Origin: Membranipora membranacea | Lineage: Eukaryota > Bryozoa > Gymnolaemata > Cheilostomatida > Membraniporidae | Reading direction: 5' to 3' | Length of the DNA: 60,000 nt | NCBI GenBank assembly: GCA_914767715.1 | Contig: OU612072.1 | Location: forward strand, 12,092,001 to 12,152,000 | Shown: one piece after another, positions 19,594-34,500 of the stretch | How positions within the stretch are numbered: position 1 is the first letter of the stretch | How the letters are laid out: the number at the start of each line of letters is the position of its first letter | Notes under the pieces: generated by a model | Seen by the model: only the letters and a program-made list of their open reading frames with translations | What the model was told of the DNA's origin: nothing | The model's database searches: none | Program-made: the position numbers and the translations under genes

Positions 19594-22500
19594 CTAAAAC
19601 ATAAGTAAATTAAGATCATTTTAAGTGCACGTAAGATACAATACAAGAGAAGGCGCTTGTCTCTAAAAGTACTAATGGAAGATAACTATATATGATTGCA
19701 GGTGAGGCTGGTAGGGACAGGATAGCATCAAAAGTCTGAACTGAGTAGATTGTGAAGTGCGTCTTTATAATTTTTAGCCACAATGAAGTCTGAGAACTTT
19801 GAGATGGACTCGAGTCAAATCTTCACATCAAAATTTTTCAAGGTCATCGAAAATATTTGGTCCCAAAGTGTACTTTAAATTGAACATCGAGCAATTTGGT
19901 GATGCAACCTCTGGCAATTGTCTTCCTCGTCTCAGCAGAGAACAATCAGATAGCGATTTTGACAGTTTTTAACTGAATATAACCCTGGTCAGGCACGAAA
20001 CTACCTACATGCTCAAGCCTATCAATTATGCCTCAGAATGTTTCATTTAATGGGCAAAAGCGGACATGTGCTGTGGAAAGAAAATTTATAACTAATAATC
20101 AATGTTAAATCCCATACACATGTAGATCTCAACTGTGTATTGATTATTGAGTATTGATTTTCCATGGCACGTGTCAGGTGATTTTGCCTATTTCGACCTA
20201 TCACAAATATTCATTGACATACCATGCTATTTTTGAGGTCCTCCCTGCTGGCTGATAGATTGTTCATATGATTAGAGGTAGGTGACTGTGATGTTTGTCT
20301 GCCGGGTCTCCGTAACGAGGCAGCTCTTACTGCACTGGGCGACTCAACTCCTCCGCTTATAGTGGGGATATTAAACTCTGTGTTAGCTCCGCCCATAGAT
20401 GTGTTAGCCCCGCCCATTGCTGCTGATTGGTGGGTTGGACTACCTGAGGGATGGTACCCAGAGCTTGTCATCTGATTTGGCACTTTGAATGCACTGGTTG
20501 GCTGCGGCTTAACTGAAGAAAAAAGAAGAATACATGAGTCACGCTGAATAGTAAACAAACTAGTACTAATAGACTATATAATACTAGTAAAATAAACTGC
20601 AACTAAGCGACCATAAGTCTAAGGTGTAACCATAAATGTATAGTACTACAACCTTTTATAGGGATCTTTATAAATATCATTTCATAACTATGCACAAAAT
20701 GAAAGAAATTATCGTCGATATCTTTTTTCTCAACTTGGACCGAGCTGGGTTGCAACACCAAGAGCCAACGGCACATGATTTATGCTTTGTGAATAAACTA
20801 AAAAGTCACAGCGGCCCATCAAATAACCTGTGGAGATAAAAGGAGATGAGAGACACACTCCCAGTTTACTTGGTTTGAATTAAAGACCTAACTTGCACTG
20901 TCTACTGTCCTCATTCACAATAGCGGTCTGCCCCTAGCCCACTGATGTTTACAATTGAAAAATTGAAATAAAAGGAGCAATAGAAGCATCACGCAGGCAA
21001 TTATTTAGAAGCAGCTTTGAGCAAACACATTTTCTGCAAAAAGATTCCTACAAAAACTACAAACGTATTGAGCGTCACGCTTAAATCGACTATCATAGAT
21101 CTCTGATGTCATAATTTGAGCTAAACCTGCTCCTTTAAAAAGAGTGTGAGCACATGAGGGTACAGAGACAAGTTAACACAACTTACAAACCCCAACAAAA
21201 TCACAAAACAATATACAGTGGGGAAAATACCATGTTCTCACAATGTCAAAGGGATTGTAGCCTAACGGCCGAACTTGTTTAAATTTTTCAAAATTTAAAT
21301 AAACCAAATTGGAGCATTTTAAATGCTCCAATTGCTTATTATTCCTTACCAATATGAGGTGGCACATGACTTGTAGGTGTAGGAGGTTTATGATAGCTCC
21401 CCCTGGTGGCAGAGTTAGCCACACTGTGAGCAGGGGATGTTGACCCTCCTATTATAGCCCCAGGTATGCCTGGTGTAGAGGCGTGGTGGTGAGGGGAGTG
21501 GGGCGTACCACCCTTACTGTGATGTGAGTGAGCATGATGGTAATACTCTACAATCATACAGCGTGAGCTCATGCAGTCACAAGACAGACAATAATCAAAT
21601 AATAAGTACACAAAATAAGAGAGTTCAGTTTTTGACTAGTCAGGCATTTTTAACAACCATACATCTCCAATCAGTTAGTTTAAGTGCTCAGACCCTGACT
21701 GTTTTCTGGTATTGGCATTCCATTATCAACCGCAGCTCAATAATATTTGATTGGACAGTGGCTGATAATGGAATGCCACCAGTAGCAACTCAACCAATGT
21801 TTCAGCACTTCCAATTGGCTGCTGTAAGCAAACCTTTGATAGGTTTTTCCTGAACAAGTGGATTATACATAATTAGTAACGGAAACATTGAAGGTCCAAA
21901 TCTGAACTCTCAGTGAAGTGAATTAAAGGACAAATACATACAGCAAATAACATCACCACCAACGACTTATCATGGGGTAACAATCGAAGTGGGCCAGAAA
22001 AACAGATACTGAAATATTTGAATGGAATGAGTAAAAACTGATACTGAATATTTGAGTGGAATGAGTAAAGGGTTCAGAAAGTGACTTCAAGTTGTTCAGT
22101 TTGTTCTGTCGAAACCATTGCATGCAGATTGAGTGACTGACAAAGAAAACAAGTTTGTCAGAGATAGAAAATTTTGCATGCAAAAGTTTTCACAGACCAT
22201 GGGTTCAAAACATAATCATAGACTCAAAGCATGCCATCAATCGAAAGTGAGAGCAGTGCAGATTTCTATTGTGTAAAATGTGGGCAAGTAGGTGCATAGG
22301 CCGAGTGTAACATTCTGGAGATGAGAAAATACACCTATCTAATTTCATCCGAAAAGTGTTCAAAACAGAGGTCTATAGAGAGATAGATGGTCCACGCCGA
22401 AATTTTGTAAACAGGCGATACTTTACTTTTGTGAGCTGGGCTGTTATTAGCCATGCCTCGGCGGAAGTCTTTTGGACTAAGGCCTCGAGCGTATAGGCTT

Positions 22501-25500
22501 AGAGGTGGGGCGTGGTAACTGAACCCCATTCTCTCACTTAACATTGAAGATGTGTCTAACAAAACATGATCAGCAAATCAAATAAATTTAAAGAAGTTCA
22601 TTTCTCACAAAACTATTTGTTGAACAGGACAGATGCAAAACAATAGCGGAAGCTTCATGTGCGAGCTAGCTGCTGGTTTCTCAGCATATATTGGTTGACG
22701 TAGCCATGGTTTTGATTTTTAATCTGGTGTCATTTACATTACATTAGATTGACAAAAAATTTTGGTGTTGGTAGACCCCCACTACTGAGGTCTTAAATCC
22801 ACATTTCCTACAAAATATTCCCACTGCCCTAAATCCTGAGGTTTTGATATGGTTAGTTTAGCTGGCCGGCTCTAAGGAGACTCACCTGAGCTGGGTTGTG
22901 AGGTATCTCCTACATGTACTCTGGGCGTGCTGCCGTACTGACCTCCGGCAGCGAACTGTGTACGAGGATACAGGGGTCGAGATGGGTCAGCTGTCATCGG
23001 CGGTACGGCCGCACGTGGCATACCTGTAAACGCAGAAGTAGTTTATATTTTGATACATTTTTAAATAGAGAAATGTTAAAACTGTGATTTTTGACAACTT
23101 CCACTGGTCATAAACGCCTACATTGTGCGTGATATGTGGATTTATGTTTGTTAAGTACTCGCAGGAGGAAAATTTGGTCATTTCGTACAGGCTTGAAATA
23201 ATGACATCTATGGCGAGCATATATTTACTCATCCTCTTTGCTTTATATCTACTCTGACTCACGCTACCAAAAACCCTAGTGAAAGCTTAAATAGCTCACT
23301 AAACTCTCGCTAATATTGACTCCCCTACAGTATAATAAAACCCTCCGTATAAAAAACGGGCCCAAAATAGTCTCTAAAGAAATCTTTATTTGACACATCT
23401 CTTCATACCTTCTCGGTGAGGATTTGAGGCTATGATGACAGGACGCCCCCTATTGACACTAGAGTAACGCCCGTCTTCACCAGTATTATAAGGTAGATCC
23501 CCAGCCATACTGGCAGATACGTCGAAGTTTGACTGTAACATGGATGTCATCTCATCAGTCTCGTTATCTGTCTCTGGGTCAAGGCTGTGCCCTCTGCTGG
23601 TGAGCCGTGGTACACCCGTCAACTCGTGCTGCGGAAAATATAACATCACATATGTTACATTTTATGATCAAGAATTCTGTCAGAAATAGTGCATTGTTCT
23701 GGAGGGCCTTCCTCCCCTTTAACCAGCATGTTCAATCAACTTTAATGAAAGATTACTGACAGATCAAGTGGTTCTCATGCATAACATCAGCATAAGGAAA
23801 TGAACTGTCTCCGACTGCCTTAATCTGCCCTGCCATCCAAACTAGGGCACTGATTTTGCCAGAACTGACATCATTGAAGCAAATAAATCTTTTATCTCGT
23901 ACATTTCAGGCCCTATCCTTGCCATGAAAGATTATTTCATTTTAAATGCCTATGCTCACAGTACAACCCCAGTCCTTTATAGTCCTGACATTATTAGGCA
24001 TGTGACTCAAGCGGTGTGGGACCTTATCGTGGCGACTCTTACACAAGAAATAAATGAACAAACAAGATCAACAACATCAATGGGGCGAGCATCAGCAGGA
24101 GCGGGAAAAAAATAACATCGTGAAGCGGTTTCTTGTTTACCAATAATTTTCCTGCAGAGGTTATTCATCTACATTCACAGATTATTTGGATGTATATTTT
24201 ACATTTGAGTTGAGTACAGAAGACATTCAAAACAGTAACGAGCATGAAAGATAATGTAATTCTCATATGAGGTGAAGACCAGTAGTCACCATATGATTGT
24301 CCTTTAAATACTGAGATGTTTTCCATTAATTGATCTTGCATAAGAGCCTCCATCAGTTTGTTTGATTGATCTCCTTGTCAGAATCCCAGACAAAGGTTGC
24401 ACTAAGGTCCACTCACCATAATATAATATATAAAGAAAACCGCACCGATGCACTTCGGAGAAAAAAAAAATTTGACTTACTCTCTCAGCGTCCACCCACA
24501 AGTTCTCTTGTTTGTTGCCTCCTCCTGCTCTGCCACCGTTAGCCTGTGTTCCAGCTCCGTTACTCTTTTCAGCTGCGTGTTTGCGGCGGTTACAGAGTAC
24601 AGCTAAGAACACTACTATGGCTATGAGTGTGAATCCTGCCACACAGGCTATTATTATCCAGAGTAGGTTAGGTGACTGCATGAAAGGCACATCTGTTACT
24701 GGCTCGTCGGAGGGAACACCCAGAATAACACCTGGAAAATAAGCTAGTTCATTAGTACGGTGCTGACTCTATAAAAATATATGACAATGTTTGGTAGATT
24801 ACTTCCGATACCTAGCCTTAATTTGATTAGGAAGGGTAGGAGGGACGGTATGATCCTGTGCTTGACTTTTGCATTAAATATTTGAGGATAACTCTACTCA
24901 TCAATAGCAAGAGTTCGGCAGATTTCCCAACGTGGAAAGTTTTACCATTTATGGTTTATTTTATCGATTGAAAGTCAATGCTAAGCTTTCAAAAACAAAA
25001 CTATCAGCTGCAAGGTTAGGCAGAACTGCGCATTAATGCTCTCCCACACGCAGTAAGGTATATCAATTTCATGTAGATACTTCACCATCAATATAGGCTA
25101 GATGAACGTAAGATCGGATCGTATCCGTGTTCAGCGTGTATCATTAGGTCTATAAACACTGCATCGTACACTGGAATTTAGGTTGAACATTAAGTAGGGT
25201 TCAGATGGCACATCAAGTTGAAGTTTAAGTGGGACTTTAAGATAGATAAAATTTGAATGGGAATCTAAACACCTACCTGCTCCTCCTGTATGACCGGTGG
25301 CTGGATCAAACGTATCTCCACCTGCTGGGGAGTGTCTGGTCTTACCATCAGTCTCTCTACCAAGTCCCCAGCCGCCCTCACCATTCGCTGTCAATTATCA
25401 ACAGACAGGTGATCATTATGAATCAAATCATCACATGTGATCACCAAGACACTTAGTCATAAGGGAGCTGAGTGCTAGCAATAAGATAACCTTCAAGACT

Positions 25501-28500
25501 TGAAAAAGGGTATATAATGGGTTTACAAGTGCATTTATTATGTACACATGGTGTGTGTGTATATAGCGTGTGTACATGATACACATGGGGTATCCGTGGC
25601 GTGCATGTTTGTGTATTTATGATGCATATATGGTGTATACACATACGTGTTAAATGGTGTACGCATGGTATATGGGGTATAAATGGTATATGACGCATAC
25701 ATGGTATATGGTGTCCACAGAGTATATTGTGTATGTACGTATATTGTATATATACACGGTATATTGTGAATGCATGCTTTGTATATGATATATATGGTGT
25801 ATATGGTAGATATTTTGTGTACATTATGTATACCTGAAGCAGTCTGTACAGCTATGATATCAGCTGCAGGTGATTGTCCTCTGCTTGTATTAGCTGTTAT
25901 AGTAAAGTAGTACTGAGTATCATGTGTCACTGGACCAAACTCATGGTTCAGTGTGTGTCCCGCTATACCTGAATAAATTAATTAATACAATCCATCAAAT
26001 TAGTGATTGTGGTTCTCTGATTGTATTGTAGTGCATTAGTGTGGCCTCATCATATGATTTCTCATCTGAACGCCCGTGTTTTGGAATGGATGATGTTGAT
26101 GCCATGTGGTATGAAGCAGAGCTATAGAACATTTAGGGAATGGAGCAGATTAGTTGAATCGGTAAGGTGTATGTGGCGAGGTAAAGTTAACCTGTGGCAG
26201 CCAGTGACACTACTGCTGAGGCCAGTAGAAAAAGACTGATAAAGATTAAACATATCGTACAACACGAAAACAGTCATATTATAAAAGTCAGCAGTCTGAC
26301 CGATAAATATATTTAGCAAATTTACATCAGAGAACTAAGCTGTCATTGAAAATTTTAAACGATTTTATCATGATAAGCTGGAATGAATGAAGTGCATCCA
26401 AACTTTAAAATCCCATAAGAATGTTCATCCAGTAGACATTTTTCTCCCAGTACTTATAAAGTTTTGTAGGATTAATATCTTACCATCCTGTGCCCAGCGG
26501 TTGAGCGGTTTACTCCTATCTGTATTAGAGTAGATCTGATAAGAGACAATCCTACCATTAGGCTGAGAGGGAGGCTGCCAGCTAATATACAGGTAATCAT
26601 CTCTAGAGTGAGACTCTGTGATTGTCATGTCTTCTGGTGACGTACCTGGGGCTATAAAATTATATCAAGAGGATGATAACATGATAAATGATATTTAGAC
26701 TGGAATCCAATAAACGACTTGAACTGTTGAATTTGTGACTCAATCTGACTTGGGCTAGTTGAATATGCGACGCGGCATGCATTGGTTGATAGTCAGGGGT
26801 TGACAATGGTGATTTTGTTGACGAGTTCAAAAAGCTAAAAAACTTCCCTTTTGAGGCTGTCAATAGCAAAATATGCCATTACAATCCATCGACTGCCGGT
26901 CAAGCAAGTTTAAATTCCAGGGGCATTGAGACATCAATATCTTGACAGCAACTATAAATAGGGAAACTAGTCTGTCTGATAGATGAAGACATTGTTTCCA
27001 ATCAAAGAAAGTATTATATTTATTCCATAAATGACTAATGAACCCAGCATGGCTATACCATACTTGACATACTGATCACATGGTATACTAGTGCATGTAT
27101 ATCTCTGATCGATAGAGAGTGAATTAATTCACTTACCATCAGAAGAAATTTGGTTTGATGCCCCAAGGTAAATTTGATTAATTAGGAGTGGGTATATGTT
27201 GGGTATTGACACTAAATTGACTCTAATGCTCAGAGATACACATGTTAATAGTGTATCCTCGATGTCAGTGTGCATACTTGCACTCAAGATAATCTGTCGA
27301 AACTTACCTCCTTCTTGAGTAGTATTTCTGATGCTGAGTGAGTATTGACTAGATTTAGTTCCCTTAGTTAACATGACAGAGAACTCATACTCTGTGTAAG
27401 GTCTGAGATTATCCAGTCTGACTATCAGCTCTGAGGTGTTAGCGTACTGTGTGCGTCTGTGTGAAGTACCTGTAATATATATCAAACGTATATCAAACAG
27501 ATACCAGACATAAACCAAACGCATATACAAACATATATCTTACATATATTATACATATATCATACATAAATCAAACATATATCAATCATATATCATTCAT
27601 ATAAAAACATGTATCTGATAATTTTATCAAAGATACCGCAAACATATATCAGAAGCATCTCATGCATATATCAAATGGATCCACATACTCATATCATAAT
27701 GTGATGTAAACCCGAGCCTGTCTTCTCTTCTCAACACAGGATAATGTTAACAACACACTTCATTGCTGGAAGATTGTAGATGACCAATTTAGTCAGGGAA
27801 AGTAAAAAGATATCAATATGGATTTATAAAATGAGTTGCCTCAAGTGCCCGGACAGCTTTTTACACAGACTAATAGCGCAAATGTTTGGCAGGAAACAAT
27901 CGTTGTATGAATAATTCAGACATATTTGTCATTACCTGACAGTGCGTTGTATTTGACAGTGTATATTCTTCCATCACTGTTGATTTGATTACGGCCAAGC
28001 TTGCTGTCGTACCATGTGACTAATGCTGAGGTCGATGATATCACCTGTAAACAAACAAAGTACCCTGTTATAGAGTGATCGCTCATTCAAATATAAACAG
28101 AATACATGAAAATATGGAGAGCTTCACTCAGCACACCAAAAACCTGCTTCTTGCGCAATCACTTTTTTTTTAAATTGTAAAGAAAAAGAATAATAGTCTC
28201 ATTAACTCTAAATGAGTAAATTTTTCACAAGAGGGAAGTTTTCCATTATCCAAAAGCTTCAAATAGTGAAATTAGTGGGTAGCTTAAGTTTACACAACAT
28301 CCCTATGCCCTATAAACCTTAGCTAGTAAGAACTGGTTCTAGCTAATTTTAAGTCTCCCTAAACTGACTCGATAAAACTCAGACATCTATTTACTCCTCA
28401 AGGGTATGACATGACAATGACATCGAGACTTCATTATGATCATGTGTATCTCTGATGTGAGAGTCAAATTAGTACGAGTACCTAACATGTACCCTCTCCT

Positions 28501-31500
28501 AATTAGAAAAGTTGAACTACAGTCCTCGCACCAAATTCCTTGCGATGGTACTCATGCTAAGTGAAGTAGTTCACTCTCGATAGATCAGAGATATAGATGC
28601 GATAGTATATCACGTGATCAGTGTGAGGTATTTACACATTGACTTACCATAGCTTTGACTTCAAGGGGAGGCATGAGAACGTGAGTATCCTCTTCTATAG
28701 TCTCCTGAGTGGTGAAGACCTGCTGAAGTATCGCCTCACTCGGTCCTGCTCGGTTATATGCTACCAGCTGTACTACATAGTTAGTAATAGGCCCTGAAAT
28801 ATGAGAATAAGTTAATATATAGTGCAAAACATCTGGGTCGTGATCACGAAAAACTTCACACTTTAAACGGACCGAAATATTGTGATGCCATAACAGCATG
28901 AAAGGCAAGCTCTTGTGGTGCCTTGGAGTTCTATGGGTCATTTAATGAATATAATTGTTTGCTCCAGCAGATACTCAGGCAGTATTTTTGTCAGACCTAA
29001 GTCTCTTTGTTGCATGATGGTAGTTTGGGTAGTTTGAACCAGGACTTTACAGTCCCCGATTTCATTTAGGACAAAGGTCCAGTTATCGTGGTCCAAAAAA
29101 CATTGTCCGCATTCTGGTATGATAGTCATACTGTAAAACATGAAACCAGCATAATCACACCGTTTACAGTAGAGTATCTACAGCAGCCTATGTTTCATAC
29201 ATTATCAAACAACCAGGATCACTTACTAAGTTTGAGTAGAGAGGCGAATCTTTTGTCAGGTTCTATGTCTATAAACTTCTCCTCTGGGATGACTGTACCG
29301 TACCCGAGCCGGTACCCTCGTGTGAGTATCGTCTCATTAGCAGGTATCCAGCTCACTATTATCTCCCGACTCAGCGGCTCCAGTATCAGACGTCGTGGCT
29401 TACCAGGAGGGCGAGACTCTATCAAGTATACAGAAAACAATTCGCTGTATGTATTATATTTAACAGGGCAGGTCTTCAATAGCCAATGCGTTGGCTCTGA
29501 TTGGCTGGTGGGTGGAAAGAGCCAATACCAGGACAGATAGTACTTACCAGAAAGTACCTATATATTATAGTGAGTGTTATATATGCAGTTTCACTTGCAT
29601 TATATCTCAATAGGCTCTCTTTGACATGGCATTGGCTCTTTTTCTCATCCAACAGACAATCATATATGATACATTGGCTATTCTTCCACTGTGCAAACAT
29701 CTTTGTTTTCCTGGGATATCTTATTAGTCGTAATGTATAAGCTCCAACTGTCTGATATCCCTATCAACTTAGGAATGGTGACAAATTAAGATCAAAGACT
29801 ACCCAAAGTCAATTTTTTTACCATGTAATTCTGACAGATTTATCATAAGTAACTGCCTGACTATAATATGCATTGATATTTGGGTAGCCTTTAATATCGC
29901 AGGGGTTCACTTTGTATTGCTGGAATATTAATTTGTTGCAGTAGTTAGCACTATTCAAAGCCTGATAAAGGCACTCTACTGTATGGTCGGGTTAAAATAT
30001 TTCTATTCATAAAATTAAAGCGATGCAAAAATCTTGGTATAATCAGTAATATCTAGAAGAAAAAAAAAAGCATCATCAGGCGTAACTCAATAACTTACCT
30101 GGCTTATAACTCAACTCATCAACAAATAATGGCTCTGGTACTATTGAAATGGCAAAATAAAATTCTACGCTTAGCTTGAATTTTCAGGATTCTATAAAAC
30201 ATCGCACGGGGCAGCGAACTCAAAGTGGTAATGACTATCTATTGTAATTTCTACCATTAACTTCATCGCTAAATCTAACAAAACTTTTCTCTAATGATGC
30301 TGTACAATCTAAAATACCATACATGATGAAAACATTCATGGATTTAAGTTAGATTCTGTAGCACAATTTCCTGAATCACTTTTTTTGGAATTAAAAATTA
30401 AATGAAAATGAGCATCCTGTAGGGTAGCCCTTTTCTCTGGTAACTGGTAAAACGCTTCTGCTTGAGTCCACTTACCATCTAATTCTGCACTGTATGTAGA
30501 GGCCTCTACCCAAGGTGACATCTCTGAGCCGTTAATATTCACAGCTCCTACTCTGAACATGTATACAGTACCCGACTCCAGAGCGGTGATCTCATACGTA
30601 CGAGCATCTGCGTCGGTGGTGTGACTGTATGGTCGAGCAAAACTAAACAACAAGAGAAGACAATCACAATTGTGCCTACTAAATGACAAGAGAAGATAAT
30701 TATAATCATTTAAATGAGTGTCTTTGAACTTTGTGGCAAAGGATATAGAGAATTTTATTTCGTCATTTCAAAACAGGATACAATTAAACATTTTGGCATT
30801 ATGCACAGTTTAATGGGGAAGTAAATGAGACTATGACAACATCTGTTCTGGAATGTCAGATAAAGTGTTGTTTCTTTCATGAAATTGAAACACTGAGCTT
30901 GAAGTACCCAAGCTGTGTGATGAGTTTTTAAAAAAACCAGAATATACATTTCAGTGTTGTTTGGTTAATTATTTGTAAATAATATGGGATGAGATAAAGT
31001 AAGCCTCCTTTGATATTAACTTTATATTTCTCTTGAGCTCTACGTATGAAGGTTGGCCTTTCAAATAGTTGTAAAATTTGTGCTCACTCAACTCTGTATA
31101 TTTTGATGATAAGGCTCATTTAGTAATCTTCGGGCTATTCAGAAACCGATGAGCACAAATTTATGAAGGAGTGAAACTTCTTGGAATATAAAATTGTTTG
31201 GAATGGTCTCACGGTCAAAGTTATTTTGAGTACCTTACCGTTAGGGATATAATTAAAATTTGGCTAAATTAATTAAATCCACTTTGACTAACAAGATAAG
31301 ATCCCATACAAGCATGGTATGGATGAATTATTAACCAACTATTTCTCAATACAAAGAATGTTCTCTTCATCGACGTACATAATTACAAAGACAGAAATGA
31401 GGTGATAAAAAAGTGAAGAACCTGCCAAACTATGAACACGTTTTTATGACAACACTTAATACGCACAAGTTGTGTTATGAACTTAGAATTAGAACATGAA

Positions 31501-34500
31501 CTATACCATATAATACTAATAATGACGTGAAGTGTCAGCAAGAAAAAAAAGGTCACCTACCGAACTGCGTTACTGAAATAAAATGAAATTGTGAATGTCG
31601 ACATCATAAATAAAAGAAACATTCAAATTTGAATTAAAAGTAAGAGAAATCAAAGTTTTGAAAATATGCAATAAAGAAACAAGACGGCTCTAATAATGCA
31701 GAATGAAACAAGCATTAAGTGATAAAGTTGTGTCCTCATGGCGTTTTCAAGTTAAAATATGGATGAATAAGAAGTTGTCCATACCTGTCCTTAGCTTTAT
31801 ATCTTATTTTGTAGCCTGTGAGCTGTCCATTGATAGAGTCGGAGGGTGGGGGTGACCATCTCAGTAAGATCGAGTTAGTGCCTGTGACTTCAGCTGAGAC
31901 ATCAACTGGTGGACTACTTGGCTCTAAAAACACACAATAAGATGTGCAATACTAAGATGCATCATATTGCTATACATATTTAAGCTAATTTAAGGTATTT
32001 TAGGACAAGGTAAGAATATGCATTTGGAATAGCACTATATTGCATCCCATCAAAGCAAATGTTACATTGAACATCCCTGTAAACTATTAGAATCATTTTA
32101 AACTTTTTTATAGGGCAACATCTGTATTCTTGGTGAATTCGGAAATCCTTCACAACAGCTGGAAATCCATCCACTCAATGACCTATCCTTTACAGGTTTT
32201 TATTATGCAAACTGGCCAATATCTGTTGAACGCATTTAAGTTGTAGTGATATTTTCAAATTATTCCTTGAGCAAATTTGCCAAAATCTAATGTGTAGCGA
32301 ATTCTTAATTAACACATTAGAAAAACTTGAAATCCCATAGAAATTTCATCCTGTACAGTCCCCAAGAAGTAAGTACATCTTCTATCAGTTACTGCACTTA
32401 CTAGCAGAGAAAGTAGATACAGTTTTCTCATCACCAGGCATTCCCTGACCGTTATCGTTATAAGCTACAGCGCGGATATGATACTCTGTATAAGGTCGGA
32501 GGTCGTCTATTACTGCAGACATGCTAGTCGATGTGAGATTCATCTCTCGTGATTGGTCAGTTGAATAATAGTATATTCTGTAACAGAAAAGACTCTTGCT
32601 TCATCATTGACTAAATGACAACAATTTATTATCTTATTACAATTATTTCTATGTTTATGCGCTACATTCAATTGATCGGGTAAAGAAATGTCATGAATTT
32701 TAATAATATTCTAAATTCTACAGTAAGACTAGCTGTTTTGAAAGTCTTTATATGTAATAATGATAAACACTTTAAAAGTGCAGCTATCAGCAGGGGGCTC
32801 AAGCTTAGAAGACCTGGTAGAAAAAATCAACCAGGACTGGTTTCACCAACATCTGACTTTATTTAGTGCACCATAGTTTCTGTCAAATACATTCTTGGAA
32901 ATAACCATTCAAAATATAAATGTTCCAAGTACAGCAATAAAACTAAACCCCCACTCAGACACATTGACCCATATGGACGACTTCCCCACAGCCACACTGA
33001 TCATGTGATATACGAATACATGTATATATACGATTACATGTATATGTCTGTTCGATAGAGAGTGAATTAATTCCTTAGCATTTATTCATATCATGTCTAA
33101 GACTTATTTCTTTTCATTCTTAGTCTTCAATTTCCATATTTCTTCTTTTGTTTATTATTGTTTTGTTTGGACACACTCGGAAGTACATTATTTTAATGAT
33201 GTAGACTGCTTGTCAATAAACGTTTAAGAAAAAAAAAGGCATGAGTACCAACACAAGGAATTCGATATGTTGACCCAAGTTCAATTCTAACAATTAGGGG
33301 TGGGTATATGCAATATGCCCATCCAATATACTTAGATAATTAGATTTCTTTACCTGTACTCGAGTATTTCTCCATTAGACACTATGGGTATATTCCATGT
33401 GACTTCAATGCTCTCATCACTGATAACAGTAGCTTCTAAATCTCTGACAGGACTCGGGACTGCAGCTTCGGCTAGTGTGCGAACTCTCAACTCCTACAAG
33501 ATAAGGAATGGTGGCCTTGTGAGCGATCAGTCAGAACACACAGAATCATCGAAGTAATAAATATGACTGACATATATGGAGTTATAGTCCCAAAGGAAGC
33601 GCATTGAAATGAGTAGTGGTGATCATGAATCACATGACAACTTATTGGCAAAAGCAGAGCCATGACGCATTCCTCAAATGAGGGCACCTGGGGGGTCTTT
33701 CGATAAGAATTATCATTATCACACTGCTCAAAACTATCGCTCACTTGGCCTCTCAATTTGACAAATTTGTTCCCAAATTGCTCACTAGGAGTGTATATAG
33801 TTCCATCAATGAGTGAGCGATCAGATTGCAATTTTGGCTGTTTTTAGTGAAAGACCCTCCTGGATGCAAATGAAGTTAAGGAAAAGAATGCGCAAGCAGT
33901 AACTTCTGTTACCTTCCCATCAAAATTTCAATCAAAAATAAAGAAATGAGTTTATGAATAACAGAAAAGAAAGCATACTTTTGGTTGTTCTGAGCGGCCA
34001 TTTCTGTTGTATGACCACAACTGGAACAGATAATCCGTATTAGGTTGTAGGCCCTGAATGGTGTAATCTGTTGAGGTAGTGTTAGCTGATCGGGTTCTAC
34101 AAAAATAAAAAATAGTGGTGAAAACTACTCAACATCTGAGGCATTGTATACAACATGTGCCTGAAGGATCTCCCATGAATACACATAGTATATTATCTCA
34201 TTATGACAAATAACAAGAGCCAGGGTTCTACTTTGTTCAAATTTGGAATATAGCATGATCCTTCTCGCTAACTTGTTACATGTCATGCCCTTGTGTATTA
34301 CAGCGCAGATACTAACACTATAACCACATTTGTGATATTCCCTATTCGGGAGCATTAGTGCATGGAACATCTTTTAGGAAAATATCTGAATACTATCGAG
34401 ACTATTTTAGGGGGAAGTGGAGTCATTATCAGCTGATAATATCGGATTGAAATTCATGTGACAACTGTGACACCGGATGCTACATTTCTTCGAAAGGAAT

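Noticed and set aside
23924-24115. 63-codon open frame in a neogenin intron
   Set aside because: Antisense to the gene, no recognisable product, and no supporting splice sites.
25453-25930. Tyr/His/Thr-rich open frames of 123 and 130 codons
   Set aside because: Products of reading a TG/TA microsatellite; only the FN3-6 exon part at 25834-25968 is real.
29088-29540. 150-codon plus-strand open frame
   Set aside because: It runs antisense over the FN3-4 exon and into a foldback element; the minus-strand reading is clearly the real one.
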